Assembly: GCF_018861065.1 (NCBI RefSeq)
Contig: NZ_JAHKQO010000014.1
Span: forward strand, 1-46,575
DNA from: Paraglaciecola arctica
Lineage (GTDB): Bacteria; Pseudomonadota; Gammaproteobacteria; Enterobacterales; Alteromonadaceae
DNA: 46,575 nucleotides
Direction of reading: 5' to 3'
Positions within the stretch are counted from its first letter, which is position 1. Every line of letters starts with the position of its first letter. Under the pieces are notes generated by a model that was not told the DNA's origin, ran no database searches, and saw only the letters and a list, made by a program, of their open reading frames with translations. The position numbers and the translations under genes are program-made. Below are positions 32,228 through 41,358 of the stretch, one piece after another.

Positions 32228-33037
32228 CTAGGCATCAAAAAAACTTAACAGTTCAACTGCGACATCTTCAGGAAAGGCATCTAAAAAGCCTGCTGCCCAC
32301 TGAAAATAATCTTTACGCAATCCGTTATTCAAATAGCTATCCACCCGCTCACTTTGCTCGCGCATATCGTCGTCTAAATTTATCACTAATAGTCGATGTG
32401 ATAAGGTTTTGATCTGTTCAATATACTGAGCTGCGTGATTAAATGCCGCCATATGCCCCCACTCGTAGGCATCACCAGCTCGCAAGTTTTCAGCCATGGA
32501 GTCGGCACACATTTCTAAGGTCATACCTGGGCCACGGTAGTGAATGATACGTTCCCACATAATTCGAAACCTATTCCCCTGTTCATCAAGAGGGATAGGT
32601 GCAAATTTATCGCAGAATGTTTGTACTTCACTGGGTAAAAATATAGGAGCAGCGATATTGACTACTTTATTGACCCACTGCGGCTGCTGGTGCGCCGCAC
32701 ACACCGACACCATACATCCAGTGTGATAGCCAACAAAATCAACCTTAGTGACCGACAGATGTGTTAACACTTGCCACACAGCAGTTGCGTAGTTTTCGAT
32801 GTTTGCTTGAGATTCACTAAAGGGAAGCGAAGACTCACCGTAACCCGGGTAATCAATGGCAATAGCCAACCTATCTTGGCCGAGTATGGGTAAAATATGT
32901 TGAAACGAGCGGCTAGACTTAGATACCATGTGTAAACACACAATGGCAGGCTTGGCCGAAGCCTCACCTGCTATACGATAATGAAGTTGCCCGAATTCAC
33001 CGTCAGTAAAATGTCGTGTCACTTTACAAGAATTCAT
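32228..33037 (-). CDS. Alpha/beta-hydrolase-fold protein with His at the nucleophile position
   Basis: Alpha/beta-hydrolase fold, 269 residues, soluble. The oxyanion region 'VCLHMVSKSSRSFQHILPIL' and 'AIDYPGYGESSLPF' are canonical. The nucleophile elbow reads V-G-Y-H-T-G: the Ser of G-x-S-x-G is H105. The same G-x-x-T-G layout appears in the other alpha/beta-hydrolase of this window (42767). Without the Ser it may use another mechanism, as some cofactor-free dioxygenases, lyases and decarboxylases of this fold do. Cotranscribed with a TonB receptor (11 bp gap) and the small calycin-like protein. Confidence 0.85.
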   Translation of the reverse strand: MNSCKVTRHFTDGEFGQLHYRIAGEASAKPAIVCLHMVSKSSRSFQHILPILGQDRLAIAIDYPGYGESSLPFSESQANIENYATAVWQVLTHLSVTKVDFVGYHTGCMVSVCAAHQQPQWVNKVVNIAAPIFLPSEVQTFCDKFAPIPLDEQGNRFRIMWERIIHYRGPGMTLEMCADSMAENLRAGDAYEWGHMAAFNHAAQYIEQIKTLSHRLLVINLDDDMREQSERVDSYLNNGLRKDYFQWAAGFLDAFPEDVAVELLSFFDA

Positions 33038-33048
33038 GACAGCTCCAA

Positions 33049-35241
33049 TTAAAAGCGGTATTCGGCGTCAACGCCCCACATTAACGGGTCGGCTGCATAC
33101 TGGGAAAAATCCGCGGCTGCAGCAGCTCGAGCGTAGTGTTCGTCGGTGAGGTTTTTACCCCAAAGCGCTAGCGCCCACTTTCCATTATTAGGCTCATAAG
33201 CAATGCGCGCATTAACAAGTGTGTCTACTGAAGTAAGCGAGTGTGTGGGTGCATTCGCCACTAAGCTATAAGAGTCACCTTCAGATGAAAAATCAATACG
33301 ACTCGTTAACTCACCGTCTCCCAGCGCCATTCTATGGGTAAAACCAATAGTACCTTTGTAATCTGGCGCATTTTTCAATTGTAAATCTTTGGCGCACTCA
33401 ATAGACACAACGTCGTTACAACCCGGGCTGACACCGTTGTTAGTTAAACCACCGGCTTGAGCCAGAGTTAATTCGGTATATTCACCATCTATAGTGCCAA
33501 AGGTTAGATTAATCGTCAGACTATCAGACACTTGGTATATTGCTTCTAACTCAATACCACTGATTTCGGTTTCATCCACATTAAAACGGGTAAAGCCTAC
33601 CCCAGGTACAGTTGAAGCAATTTGTAGGTTGTCATACATATTGTAAAAATAGGTCGCATTTAGTCGCAGACTGTTATCGAATAAATCACTTCGCACCCCA
33701 ATCTCAAAAGCATCAAGCTCTTCTTCATCAACTGGCACAAAACAAGCGGCTTCAGAGAAACAATCTGGTGACCAACCACCACTCTTAAACCCCGTAGAAT
33801 ATGATACATACGCCATGACATCTTTGGTGAATTGATTATTTAACGCTATGTTATAAGTGGTATTGTCGAAGCCTAATTCTTCGGTACGACCATTACCGGT
33901 ACCCGGTATAAAGCCATCGATTTCTTTAGTTTCGTCAGTAAACCTCAGGCCAGTAGTTAAGGTCAAAGTGTCGTTAAAGTCATAAGTAGTTTGCACAAAT
34001 GCTGCATAGGCTTCGGTTTCGATACCTAACTCGCCAGGAAAAACAAAGACTGAATCCATTTGTACAGTTTCATTGAAATAATACACGCCTGACACGAAGT
34101 TAAATGCACCGTCATAATTCGAAGATAGGGTAATTTCTTGACTGAATTGGTCTTGATCTGTTTGTTGAGTGTAGGGAAAACCAATACGACTCGACAAATC
34201 ATCTTCTAGCTCCCTGTAACCACTTAAGAAACTGAGATCATATTCATCAATACTGCCTTGAATATTTAAGGTAATGCCGCTGGTTTCAACTTTGCTACGA
34301 TAATCATTAAAACAACCAATGCTTAAAAATGTGGCCGGTGTTGCAGCAGAACAGGTAACTCCTGGAACAGGCTCAATGGTAAATAGATTATCATCAGCAT
34401 CCTGTTCCAGCGCGACACTGTCTGGTACCGGATCTGAGTTGTCTTTAGTGTAGTCCACCGCCAAATTCATAGTCCAGTCATCATTGAATTCAGTAAATAA
34501 AGCGATTCGTAAGGCTTTCGTATCTTTCTCACCGGCTTCAGTACCAGCCTGATTGGCAAAGTCACCATTAGGATTAACCGTATGCAATCCGTCACGTGAT
34601 TTAGTTAATACCGTTGCTCGAATTGCAGTTGTATCCGAAATCCCAAGGTTACCGGTTAACCGTGCGTCTAAGCGGCCATCACTTCCCATAGTGGCTTTCA
34701 CCACACCGTAGTTTTCGCCTACTTCAGGGGCTTTACTGATCAGTTTAATCGCTCCCCCGTTTGAATTACGTCCATAAAGTGTACCTTGAGGGCCACGTAA
34801 TACTTCAACTCGTTCTAAATCCACCAAATCGAAGAGGGCGCCCACTTGACGTCCTACATACACACCGTCGACATAGACTCCCACAGCAGGGTCCGCCGAT
34901 ACTCGTGATTCATCTTCACCTACACCTCGTAAGAATAAACGAGCACCACTTGCTGTGCCGGTGTTTGTGGCAATACTGATATTGGGGATTTCGTATTGTA
35001 GATCTAACACGTTGCTAACTTGTTTTAATTCCAAATCAGCGGCACCAATTGAGGTAACCGCCACAGGGACTTCTTGAATAGACTGAACACGTCTTTGTGC
35101 AGTAACTAGGATTTTTTCTACTTCTTTTTGCTTAGCACTTTCATCCTGTTCGGCGTCCTGTGCCATTACAGGAGCCACAGAGAACGCTAACACTCCACTT
35201 ATTAAAGTAGCTAGTTTCTGCTTCTTAAAAAACGTACTCAT
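33049..35241 (-). CDS. TonB-dependent outer-membrane receptor
   Basis: TonB-dependent receptor of 730 residues. The signal peptide ends 'APVMAQ' near residue 27. The TonB-box-like 'EKILVTAQRRVQSIQEVPVA' and the plug segment 'LERVEVLRGPQGTLYGRNSN' then 'GAIKLISK' are of the IroN/PupA-like metabolite-receptor type common in Sphingomonads and Alteromonads. It ends 'GVDAEYRF'. It is smaller than, and clearly different from, the paralogous pair at 4989 and 9211, and lacks their FNR/TTTGT sites. Instead the GTTATA motif precedes it. It starts an operon with an alpha/beta-hydrolase and a calycin-like protein, so it probably imports the compound those proteins handle. Confidence 0.93.
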   Translation of the reverse strand: MSTFFKKQKLATLISGVLAFSVAPVMAQDAEQDESAKQKEVEKILVTAQRRVQSIQEVPVAVTSIGAADLELKQVSNVLDLQYEIPNISIATNTGTASGARLFLRGVGEDESRVSADPAVGVYVDGVYVGRQVGALFDLVDLERVEVLRGPQGTLYGRNSNGGAIKLISKAPEVGENYGVVKATMGSDGRLDARLTGNLGISDTTAIRATVLTKSRDGLHTVNPNGDFANQAGTEAGEKDTKALRIALFTEFNDDWTMNLAVDYTKDNSDPVPDSVALEQDADDNLFTIEPVPGVTCSAATPATFLSIGCFNDYRSKVETSGITLNIQGSIDEYDLSFLSGYRELEDDLSSRIGFPYTQQTDQDQFSQEITLSSNYDGAFNFVSGVYYFNETVQMDSVFVFPGELGIETEAYAAFVQTTYDFNDTLTLTTGLRFTDETKEIDGFIPGTGNGRTEELGFDNTTYNIALNNQFTKDVMAYVSYSTGFKSGGWSPDCFSEAACFVPVDEEELDAFEIGVRSDLFDNSLRLNATYFYNMYDNLQIASTVPGVGFTRFNVDETEISGIELEAIYQVSDSLTINLTFGTIDGEYTELTLAQAGGLTNNGVSPGCNDVVSIECAKDLQLKNAPDYKGTIGFTHRMALGDGELTSRIDFSSEGDSYSLVANAPTHSLTSVDTLVNARIAYEPNNGKWALALWGKNLTDEHYARAAAAADFSQYAADPLMWGVDAEYRF

Positions 35242-35273
35242 GGATTTCCCCTTAATGATGAATCAACTTTAAA

Positions 35274-35315
35274 TTAATGTTATATCGTTTTAATGACATA
35301 TTATTATAACATTAA
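35274..35315. promoter_or_regulatory. GTTATA-motif inverted repeat before TonB receptor
   Basis: TTAATGTTATA (35274-35284) and TATAACATTAA (35305-35315) form a perfect 11-bp inverted repeat separated by 20 bp. Centre to centre this is 31 bp, close to three helical turns, so two dimers on one DNA face are possible. It lies 33-74 bp upstream of the receptor ATG. Confidence 0.6.
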
Positions 35316-35650
35316 ACAAAGTCAAGAAATGGATTGGTTAAAGAACAAGCCACAAAGAAAACACCTAACCATATGTTTTATATAAATTTAATTGAAAATC
35401 AACAACTAACAGGTAAGAAAAAAACGCGTTTATTAATGACACTTTTTTAAGATTAAATATCGAGGACTTGTAGGTTTTTAAGACAACTTAGATCTATTGA
35501 AATGGGATTTTGATTTGAATTGGGGGGGTAAGTATAAAAAATTCCACCTTGAAATATTCATCAATTAATATTTATACATCAGTAAAATTGCAAGTGTTAG
35601 CAACATTACTATTTACATAACCTGAACTCGGGATACATATTCAGTCGCAT
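35316..35650. other. Intergenic region, nothing recognised
   Basis: About 335 bp of AT-rich sequence upstream of the receptor promoter region. It has a run of seven G near 35522 and several short A/T runs. I see no open frame of note, RNA gene or repeat. Confidence 0.5.
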
Positions 35651-35681
35651 AAAAAAACAAAACCCGCTGTAACACGGGTTT
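35651..35681 (-). terminator. Terminator after alkenal-reductase gene
   Basis: Minus-strand stem AAACCCG / CGGGTTT (35681-35675 and 35666-35660) followed by a T-rich run, about 64 bp past the stop at 35745. It closes the four-gene minus-strand group 39101-35745. Confidence 0.75.
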
Positions 35682-35744
35682 ATGGTTTTTGGGTCGATAA
35701 ATATTTGGAGAAGCAACACTTCCCATTTTATTCGTTCACCTTGT

Positions 35745-36737
35745 TTACACTTTCACCACTGATTTACCCATATTTTCACCGCGCATTAAACGGCAAAAGG
35801 CTTCTGGCGCTGCTGCAAGGCCATGGGCAACATCTTCACGTACAACAAGTTTGCCTTGTTTGAGATATTCCAAACAAGCCTCTACAAATTCAGCGCGTCG
35901 CGGTTCGAAATCGTAAACCACCAAACCATATATAATGGCTCTCGCTTTGATCCACATGGCTGGCGGTGGCCCCATGCTGCGAGTAGTTTTGTTATAATCA
36001 GCCATCAAACCACACAAAATAACGCGTGCCCCCACTGCTAACCGCTCTGAAACAGTATTGAGCATTTCGCCACCTACCAAATCAAAAAAGATATCAATTC
36101 CGTTAGGGCAAAGTTGGTCTAATTGTTCAGCTAAGTTACCTTTCTTTCGATTAATACAGGCGTCGTACCCCAAATTTGCTACTGCGTACTCACATTTCTC
36201 GTCAGAGCCTGCAATTCCAATCACAGTACAACCATATATTTTTGCCAACTGCCCAGCAACTGAGCCTACGCCACCAATTGCTGCGGGGATCACCACCACA
36301 TCACCGGCTTTAGGTTGCGCTTGCCAAATTAGGCCGGCGTAAGCGGTTAACCCTGGCATACCTAGCGCTGATAGTGCGTATGATGGATTTTCAATGTCTT
36401 TTTGTACTTTAAAGATCTCGTCACCATCATGTACTGAATAATTTTGCCAACCTCCAAAACAACGCACTAGGTCTCCTGGTTGAAACTCAGGATGATTTGA
36501 CTCAATCACCTTACTCACGGTTTCACCCCGCAGTACATCCCCTGGATTAACCGACCCCGACATATGACGCCCAGCAATCTGGCTGCGCATATAAGGGTCG
36601 AGTGATAAGTATTGCGTTTCACATAACACTTGTCGGTTTTTGGCCACAGGCATTGGGCCTTTTACCAAGGTAAAGTTTTCTGGTTGCGGTTCTGATTCTG
36701 GGGTTGAGACTAGCTGAACCTGCATATTTTCTTTCAT
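35745..36737 (-). CDS. NADP-dependent alkenal/enone reductase (CurA-type MDR)
   Basis: Medium-chain reductase of the zinc-free leukotriene-B4-dehydrogenase/CurA group, 330 residues from the chosen start. It reduces alpha,beta-unsaturated carbonyls with NADPH. 'YLSLDPYMRSQIAGRHMSG' and 'GDVVVIPAAIGGVGSVAGQL' (the nucleotide-binding loop, AxxGxxG) are typical. The ATG at 36737 (MKENMQVQ) has GGAAAGG in front, better than the ATG 15 bp upstream at 36752. There are no Zn ligands. It is last in a group with HMG-CoA-lyase-like, AhpD-like and GST genes. It could reduce a conjugated double bond in the substrate or detoxify enals. Confidence 0.9.
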   Translation of the reverse strand: MKENMQVQLVSTPESEPQPENFTLVKGPMPVAKNRQVLCETQYLSLDPYMRSQIAGRHMSGSVNPGDVLRGETVSKVIESNHPEFQPGDLVRCFGGWQNYSVHDGDEIFKVQKDIENPSYALSALGMPGLTAYAGLIWQAQPKAGDVVVIPAAIGGVGSVAGQLAKIYGCTVIGIAGSDEKCEYAVANLGYDACINRKKGNLAEQLDQLCPNGIDIFFDLVGGEMLNTVSERLAVGARVILCGLMADYNKTTRSMGPPPAMWIKARAIIYGLVVYDFEPRRAEFVEACLEYLKQGKLVVREDVAHGLAAAPEAFCRLMRGENMGKSVVKV

Positions 36738-36808
36738 ATTTACCTTTCCCATTCTTATTTATTTGTCTTTTTGTCTATTTATCTATTCGTCGATTCAATA
36801 GGATCCGC

Positions 36809-37456
36809 TTACGATTGCTGCTGTTGAAACGCTGCAAATGCATTGGCCATTTCATCAATACCAAGCTGCACTTCTGTATCGCTGCGCACCCAATCCCACC
36901 ATTGATTCAATGTGTGCAAGCCTTCGGTTATTTTACTATTGGCATCTGAACCAACAGTGACATCTACCCACCAAAAAGTTGGAGCAAGTATAATATCGCC
37001 TAAGGTTAACTGATGGTTATCAAGTTCAATGTTGCAGCTAAGCCAGCGATCGAGTTTTTCGAGAACGGTTCTAACAAGCTGCTGTTGCTCATTTTGGTCA
37101 AATTTAAAATTAGCTAGCATCATTGCTTTAAAGTACGGCAGCAAGGCTGGCGCTAAATGGGTATCGGTAAAACTCGCCATTACCCTGGAATTAGCGGCAT
37201 CTAAGGGTGCTTTAGGTCTAAACGGCTGCTCTGGATAACAGTCTTCTAGATACTCCATGATTGCCACTGATTCTGGCAGGTATTGGCCATTATCAAGGGC
37301 TAACAATGGAATTTTACCTAATGGAAAACGTGCCAAAAACTCTGGTGTCTTTAGTGCCAGCGTAGGGGCAACAAACTCGACTTCTAACTTCTTTTTTCGG
37401 ATCAATATACGCACTCGGGTGGCGTAAGGAGAATGATCTAGATTGATTAATTGCAT
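36809..37456 (-). CDS. Glutathione S-transferase family protein
   Basis: GST-like protein of about 215 residues. The thioredoxin-fold domain begins 'MQLINLDHSPYATRVRILIR' with a Ser in the active-site turn. 'FPLGKIPLLALDNGQYLPES' includes the cis-Pro loop and the 'ES' glutathione-binding pair. An all-helical domain follows ('DCYPEQPFRPKAPLDAANSR' onward). I prefer the ATG at 37456 because family members start there; an ATG nine codons upstream would add a non-conserved tail. It may isomerise or conjugate an electrophilic intermediate such as a maleyl-type compound. Confidence 0.85.
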   Translation of the reverse strand: MQLINLDHSPYATRVRILIRKKKLEVEFVAPTLALKTPEFLARFPLGKIPLLALDNGQYLPESVAIMEYLEDCYPEQPFRPKAPLDAANSRVMASFTDTHLAPALLPYFKAMMLANFKFDQNEQQQLVRTVLEKLDRWLSCNIELDNHQLTLGDIILAPTFWWVDVTVGSDANSKITEGLHTLNQWWDWVRSDTEVQLGIDEMANAFAAFQQQQS

Positions 37457-37573
37457 CGTAATTTCACTTTTGTAATTGCCCATAAATTGCTAGCTTGTTA
37501 GCCCAAACACTAATGTTGCAGGTTGCAGCCCGTCGCTTACCTTTTATCGCTTATCTTTTATCACCTATCACTA

Positions 37574-38143
37574 TCATTCAACATTGCCGGCAAACTTGGC
37601 ACTGGCCATAGCAGGAGCCGCTTCAATGTCGGTTTTAAAGGTGGCATTCCAACGGTTTAGAAAACCAAATAGTGAAATCACTGCCACAATTTCTACTATC
37701 TGTACTTCGCTAAAATACGTTTTAAGCCGGGTAAATTGTTCGTCAGTGACCGCGTTAGGCACCAGTGCTGCGTTACGTGCAACATCTAAGGCTTCTCGTT
37801 CAGCAGGGCTAAACAACTCGCTACTTTGATACTCCCAAATCGCAGCGATTTTTTGCTCGGTAATACCATGCTTTAAGGCCCCGTATTGGGTATGCGCTTG
37901 GCAATATTGGCAACCGCTGGCACTGCTGGTCATCAAACCTAAGAGTTTTTTAAGATCGTTATCTAGCTCACTGGGTTGATATATAGATTGCACCAAAGCT
38001 AAAAATGCATTGAGCATCTGCGGTGAGCGCGCCATGATCAGCCCATCGTTTGGAGTAAACCCCATGATGTTTTCACCTTGTGCCATAATGCTTTGAAGCT
38101 CGGCTGGCAATGAATCTATGGGTAAAGCAGAAAGTCGCGACAT
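37574..38143 (-). CDS. Carboxymuconolactone decarboxylase/AhpD-family protein
   Basis: All-helical AhpD-like protein of 189 residues. The redox motif 'SGCQYCQAHTQYGALKHG' has C-x2-C-x3-H as in alkylhydroperoxidase AhpD, preceded by the acidic residues that form the proton relay. Two related segments suggest a double-domain CMD protein. It probably reduces peroxides with a thioredoxin- or lipoyl-type partner. It lies 28 bp after the HMG-CoA-lyase-like gene, suggesting one operon. A decarboxylase role is less likely because the CxxC is intact. Confidence 0.87.
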   Translation of the reverse strand: MSRLSALPIDSLPAELQSIMAQGENIMGFTPNDGLIMARSPQMLNAFLALVQSIYQPSELDNDLKKLLGLMTSSASGCQYCQAHTQYGALKHGITEQKIAAIWEYQSSELFSPAEREALDVARNAALVPNAVTDEQFTRLKTYFSEVQIVEIVAVISLFGFLNRWNATFKTDIEAAPAMASAKFAGNVE

Positions 38144-38171
38144 CAGTTATCCTTTTGGACGATTATAATTA

Positions 38172-39101
38172 CTAGGCTCGTTGAAAACCTTTAGGAAACC
38201 CCGCATCCGGAGTAAAACCGTATAAGGGTTCATTTGGTAATAACTTGGCCAAAATCTTGCGGGCCGCAAACATTCGTTCAAAATCAATTCCGGTTTTTAA
38301 GCCCATGGCTTCTAGCATAAACACCAAATCTTCCGTGACTATATTACCACTGGCACCAGGCGCAGCAGGACAACCACCAATACCACCCATGGAAGAATCA
38401 ACTGTGGTGATACCCACTTCTACCGCAGCCAAAGCGTTAGCCAAACCTTGACCTCGAGTGTTATGCAAATGAATGCCTGTGAGGTTTTCTTTACCCACAG
38501 CGGCCCAAACTTTTTTAACTAAACGTTTCACTTGAGCCGGATTGCCAGAGCCTGTGGTATCCGATAGCCCCACTTCATCGCAGCCTGCTTCCATTAATGC
38601 GACCGCCAGTTCTACAACTTTATCTTCGCTAATTGCGCCTTCTATGGTGCAACCAAATGCAGTAGCTAAACCGCCTTCAAATTTAGGGCGTTGTCCTTGA
38701 GGTAGAGTTTTTAGCAGTTCTGCAATTCGTTTTACTTCTTCCAACATTTGCTGATGAGTGCGTTTTACGTTTCGTAAGCTATGAGTTTCACTCACTGAAA
38801 AAGGAATGCTCATTTTGGTTGGGCCCACTTCAATAGCATTTTGTGCACCACGTAAATTAGGTACCAAGACTGCGATTGATAACCCTGCAATTTCTTTAGC
38901 ATAACGGGCAACTTCTGCAGTATCTGCAAGTTGTGGTAAGACTTTGGCAGGTACAAAGGATCCCACCTCGATTTCAGGAATGCCTGCCGCAGCTAACGCA
39001 TCAATCCACCGCAACTTATCAGCCGTGGGCATAATAGTACTAATGCTTTGAAGACCATCTCTGGGGCCAACTTCACTGATTTCTATGTCAAATTTTGCCA
39101 T
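38172..39101 (-). CDS. Hydroxymethylglutaryl-CoA lyase-like enzyme
   Basis: Metal-dependent HMG-CoA-lyase-type aldolase of 309 residues (DRE-TIM family). 'ISEVGPRDGLQS' carries the metal-binding Asp and Arg. 'GLSDTTGSGNPAQVKRLVK', 'IHLHNTRGQGLANALAAVE' and the lid motif 'GIGGCPAAPGASGNIVTEDL' with the catalytic Cys are all present. It could act in leucine degradation, but no biotin carboxylase or isovaleryl-CoA genes are here. Next to a divergent CoA-transferase and near LeuCD-like genes, cleavage of another 3-hydroxy dicarboxyl-CoA is as likely. Confidence 0.9.
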   Translation of the reverse strand: MAKFDIEISEVGPRDGLQSISTIMPTADKLRWIDALAAAGIPEIEVGSFVPAKVLPQLADTAEVARYAKEIAGLSIAVLVPNLRGAQNAIEVGPTKMSIPFSVSETHSLRNVKRTHQQMLEEVKRIAELLKTLPQGQRPKFEGGLATAFGCTIEGAISEDKVVELAVALMEAGCDEVGLSDTTGSGNPAQVKRLVKKVWAAVGKENLTGIHLHNTRGQGLANALAAVEVGITTVDSSMGGIGGCPAAPGASGNIVTEDLVFMLEAMGLKTGIDFERMFAARKILAKLLPNEPLYGFTPDAGFPKGFQRA

Positions 39102-39285
39102 GTGTTTTCCAAATTTATGCCTTGCGAATTCTGAAGGCGAAATAATGAGATCTCATTGGTATGTTGAGATCCAAAGACCAAAAATAAAATACACGTCATG
39201 AGCCATCTCATGCAATGCGGTTTGATGGCAACACTGCCCTCAAATTGACAAATGTTAATTCGCAACTTTTACATTCAAACTCTAT

Positions 39286-39303
39286 TGTTATAATATTATA
39301 ACA
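39286..39303. promoter_or_regulatory. GTTATA-motif operator between divergent CoA-transferase and lyase genes
   Basis: TGTTATAATATTATAACA is a perfect 18-bp palindrome located 70 bp before the CoA-transferase ATG. It could serve both divergent units. Half-sites match those at 23957 and 35274. Confidence 0.65.
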
Positions 39304-39372
39304 TAAAGACAAAAAGTAGTCTTTTCACCAAATAACATTGCAAGATTTCAGAAATACAGGGAACAAAATTTA

Positions 39373-40557
39373 ATGACAAATTCAGAACAACTGCCTTTAA
39401 GTGGCATAAAAGTGATTGAATTTACGCACATGGTCATGGGGCCGACGGCAGGAGTAATTCTGGCTGACTTGGGGGCTGAAGTGATTAAAATTGAACCATT
39501 AGGGGGTGACAATACTCGGCGCCTAAAAGGTTCAGGTTCGGGTTATTTTTCTATGTATAACCGCAATAAAAAAAGTGTATTTATTAATATTAAATCTGCT
39601 GAAGGCAAAGATGTGGCGAAGTCGCTAATACAAGAAGCAGACATATTACTAGAAAACTTTCGCCCAGGGGCGATGGACAAATTAGGCCTAGGATACGAAC
39701 AGCTTAAAACGCTGAATCCGCGTTTAATCTATTGTTCTCTAAAAGGTTTTTTAAGTGGTCCTTATGCGCACCGCACCGCACTCGATGAAGTCACCCAAAT
39801 GATGGGCGGATTAGCCTACATGACAGGATTACCCAACAAACCGATGCGCGCAGGCTCATCTGTGATTGATATTACCGGTGGCATGTTTGGTGTAATCGGT
39901 ATTTTGGCGGCGCTTGAAGAGCGTCACCGCACTCAGCAGGGTAAAAATGTCACTTGCTCCTTATACGAAACCACTGCCTTTATGGTGGGCCAACATATGG
40001 CGCAGCAGGTAGTAACAGGTGAGGCACCTCCTCCAATGTCGGTGCGCCGTTCAGCGTGGGCAATTTACGATATTTTTCATTGTGCTAATAATGAACAAGT
40101 ATTCATTGGGGTGGTAAGTGATAGCCAGTGGCGTATTTTTTGTGACGCATTTGGTCTGGAAGAATTTGCACAAGACCAAAGCTTAGCACTCAACAATGGT
40201 CGGGTTGCGCAGCGAGAGCGTATTTTACCTGTCATTAATGAGGTCTTTGCAACACTGAGCAAAGAACAACTCATGGCCAAATTAGAAAAATCCGGTTTGC
40301 CTTTTGCTCCTATCAATAAACCATCTGACTTATTTGATGATCCGCACTTAAACGCCGGTGGTTTAGTTGATGTAACCTTGCCAGATGGTACTAAAACCAA
40401 ATTACCAGGGTTGCCTCTGGAAATGAATAACGAACGTATGCCACTACGCCACGACATTCCAAAAGACCAAGGTAATTCAGTAGCGACCCTACAGGATGCA
40501 GGATTTAGTGAAGAAGACATTCAAAAATTGCTGTCGCTAGGCATTATCGACGCTTAG
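39373..40557 (+). CDS. Family III CoA-transferase (CaiB/BaiF)
   Basis: Third family III CoA-transferase of the window, 394 residues. 'LSGIKVIEFTHMVMGPTAGV' and 'IKIEPLGGDNTRRL' start the fold. The catalytic Asp is D166 in 'SSVIDITGGMFGVIG', and 'EERHRTQQGKNVTCSLYETT' follows. It has its own promoter with the GTTATA palindrome and ends at a strong terminator. It is divergent from the HMG-CoA-lyase-like gene, so activation of a hydroxy acid and its cleavage are probably induced together. Confidence 0.91.
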   Translation: MTNSEQLPLSGIKVIEFTHMVMGPTAGVILADLGAEVIKIEPLGGDNTRRLKGSGSGYFSMYNRNKKSVFINIKSAEGKDVAKSLIQEADILLENFRPGAMDKLGLGYEQLKTLNPRLIYCSLKGFLSGPYAHRTALDEVTQMMGGLAYMTGLPNKPMRAGSSVIDITGGMFGVIGILAALEERHRTQQGKNVTCSLYETTAFMVGQHMAQQVVTGEAPPPMSVRRSAWAIYDIFHCANNEQVFIGVVSDSQWRIFCDAFGLEEFAQDQSLALNNGRVAQRERILPVINEVFATLSKEQLMAKLEKSGLPFAPINKPSDLFDDPHLNAGGLVDVTLPDGTKTKLPGLPLEMNNERMPLRHDIPKDQGNSVATLQDAGFSEEDIQKLLSLGIIDA

Positions 40558-40587
40558 GCAAGTTTAGCATCAAAGTGATACCTTATT

Positions 40588-40627
40588 AAAAAGCGGCCTG
40601 TTATGGTTAATAACAGGCCGCTTTTTT
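40588..40627. terminator. Strong bidirectional terminator
   Basis: GCGGCCTGTTA / TAACAGGCCGC with a 7-base loop, flanked by A- and T-runs. It lies between the convergent CoA-transferase gene and the LeuD-like gene and can stop both transcripts. Confidence 0.92.
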
Positions 40628-40722
40628 AGTCAATCTATTTTAAATACTCACTTGACCCCCCCTAGGGTTCGGCTCAATTCACTCACCGCCTGACTCAACA
40701 CTAACTCAGTGCGGATTCCATC

Positions 40723-41358
40723 CTAAGTTAACCATGGGTATTGGACTTGATAACTTCCTTTAAACGCCTCTATTTTTGATTGGGATTTAAGGGTCAAAGC
40801 TATGCCATCTAAGCCCTCGAGTAACATCGCTTGCTGGGCCGCTAAAATCGAAAAATCAAAACGTTGAATTTCAAGATTGTCACTCAATGAAACAGCGCTG
40901 ACATAAGTTTCGAGCAAATTGATGTTGAGCTGATGGTTCTGAGGATCTTGCTGTACATGTTTTGCTAACATCAACACTTGTTGGTTTTCTAAGACCACGG
41001 GCAAAATGCCATTTCTAATACAATTATGATAAAAAATCGAGCCAAAACCCGGCGCAATAACCGCTTTAATACCGTACTCTTTTAGCGCCCAAACCGCGTG
41101 CTCACGTGACGAGCCACAGCCAAAATTATCCCCCGCCAACAATATACTGGTGCGCGAGTACTGAGGTTGATTCAGTACAAACTCAGGATTAGGCTCGCGG
41201 CCATTAGGCAAGGTATAACGCCATCCGGCGAATAGTCCCTCACCTAACCCTTGTTTGGATACCAGTTTCATTTCCCGGGAAGGGATAATCGCATCTGTAT
41301 CGATATTTATTTGCAGCATAGGTGCTGCCACACCCTGATGAATAGTGAACTTTTCCAT
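40723..41358 (-). CDS. leuD: LeuD-like (isopropylmalate dehydratase small subunit) protein
   Basis: Small subunit of an aconitase-type hydro-lyase, 211 residues. 'DTDAIIPSREMKL' and the swivel-domain motif 'DNFGCGSSREHAVWALKEY' are canonical for LeuD. Its ATG overlaps the LeuC-like stop (TAATG), so the two subunits are coupled. The large and small subunits are separate, as in isopropylmalate, citraconate and 2,3-dimethylmaleate hydratases. No leuA or leuB gene is nearby, and the operon partners are an FAD oxidase and an alpha/beta-hydrolase. A catabolic dialkylmaleate or citraconate hydratase is therefore likely; leucine synthesis is an alternative. Confidence 0.85.
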   Translation of the reverse strand: MEKFTIHQGVAAPMLQINIDTDAIIPSREMKLVSKQGLGEGLFAGWRYTLPNGREPNPEFVLNQPQYSRTSILLAGDNFGCGSSREHAVWALKEYGIKAVIAPGFGSIFYHNCIRNGILPVVLENQQVLMLAKHVQQDPQNHQLNINLLETYVSAVSLSDNLEIQRFDFSILAAQQAMLLEGLDGIALTLKSQSKIEAFKGSYQVQYPWLT

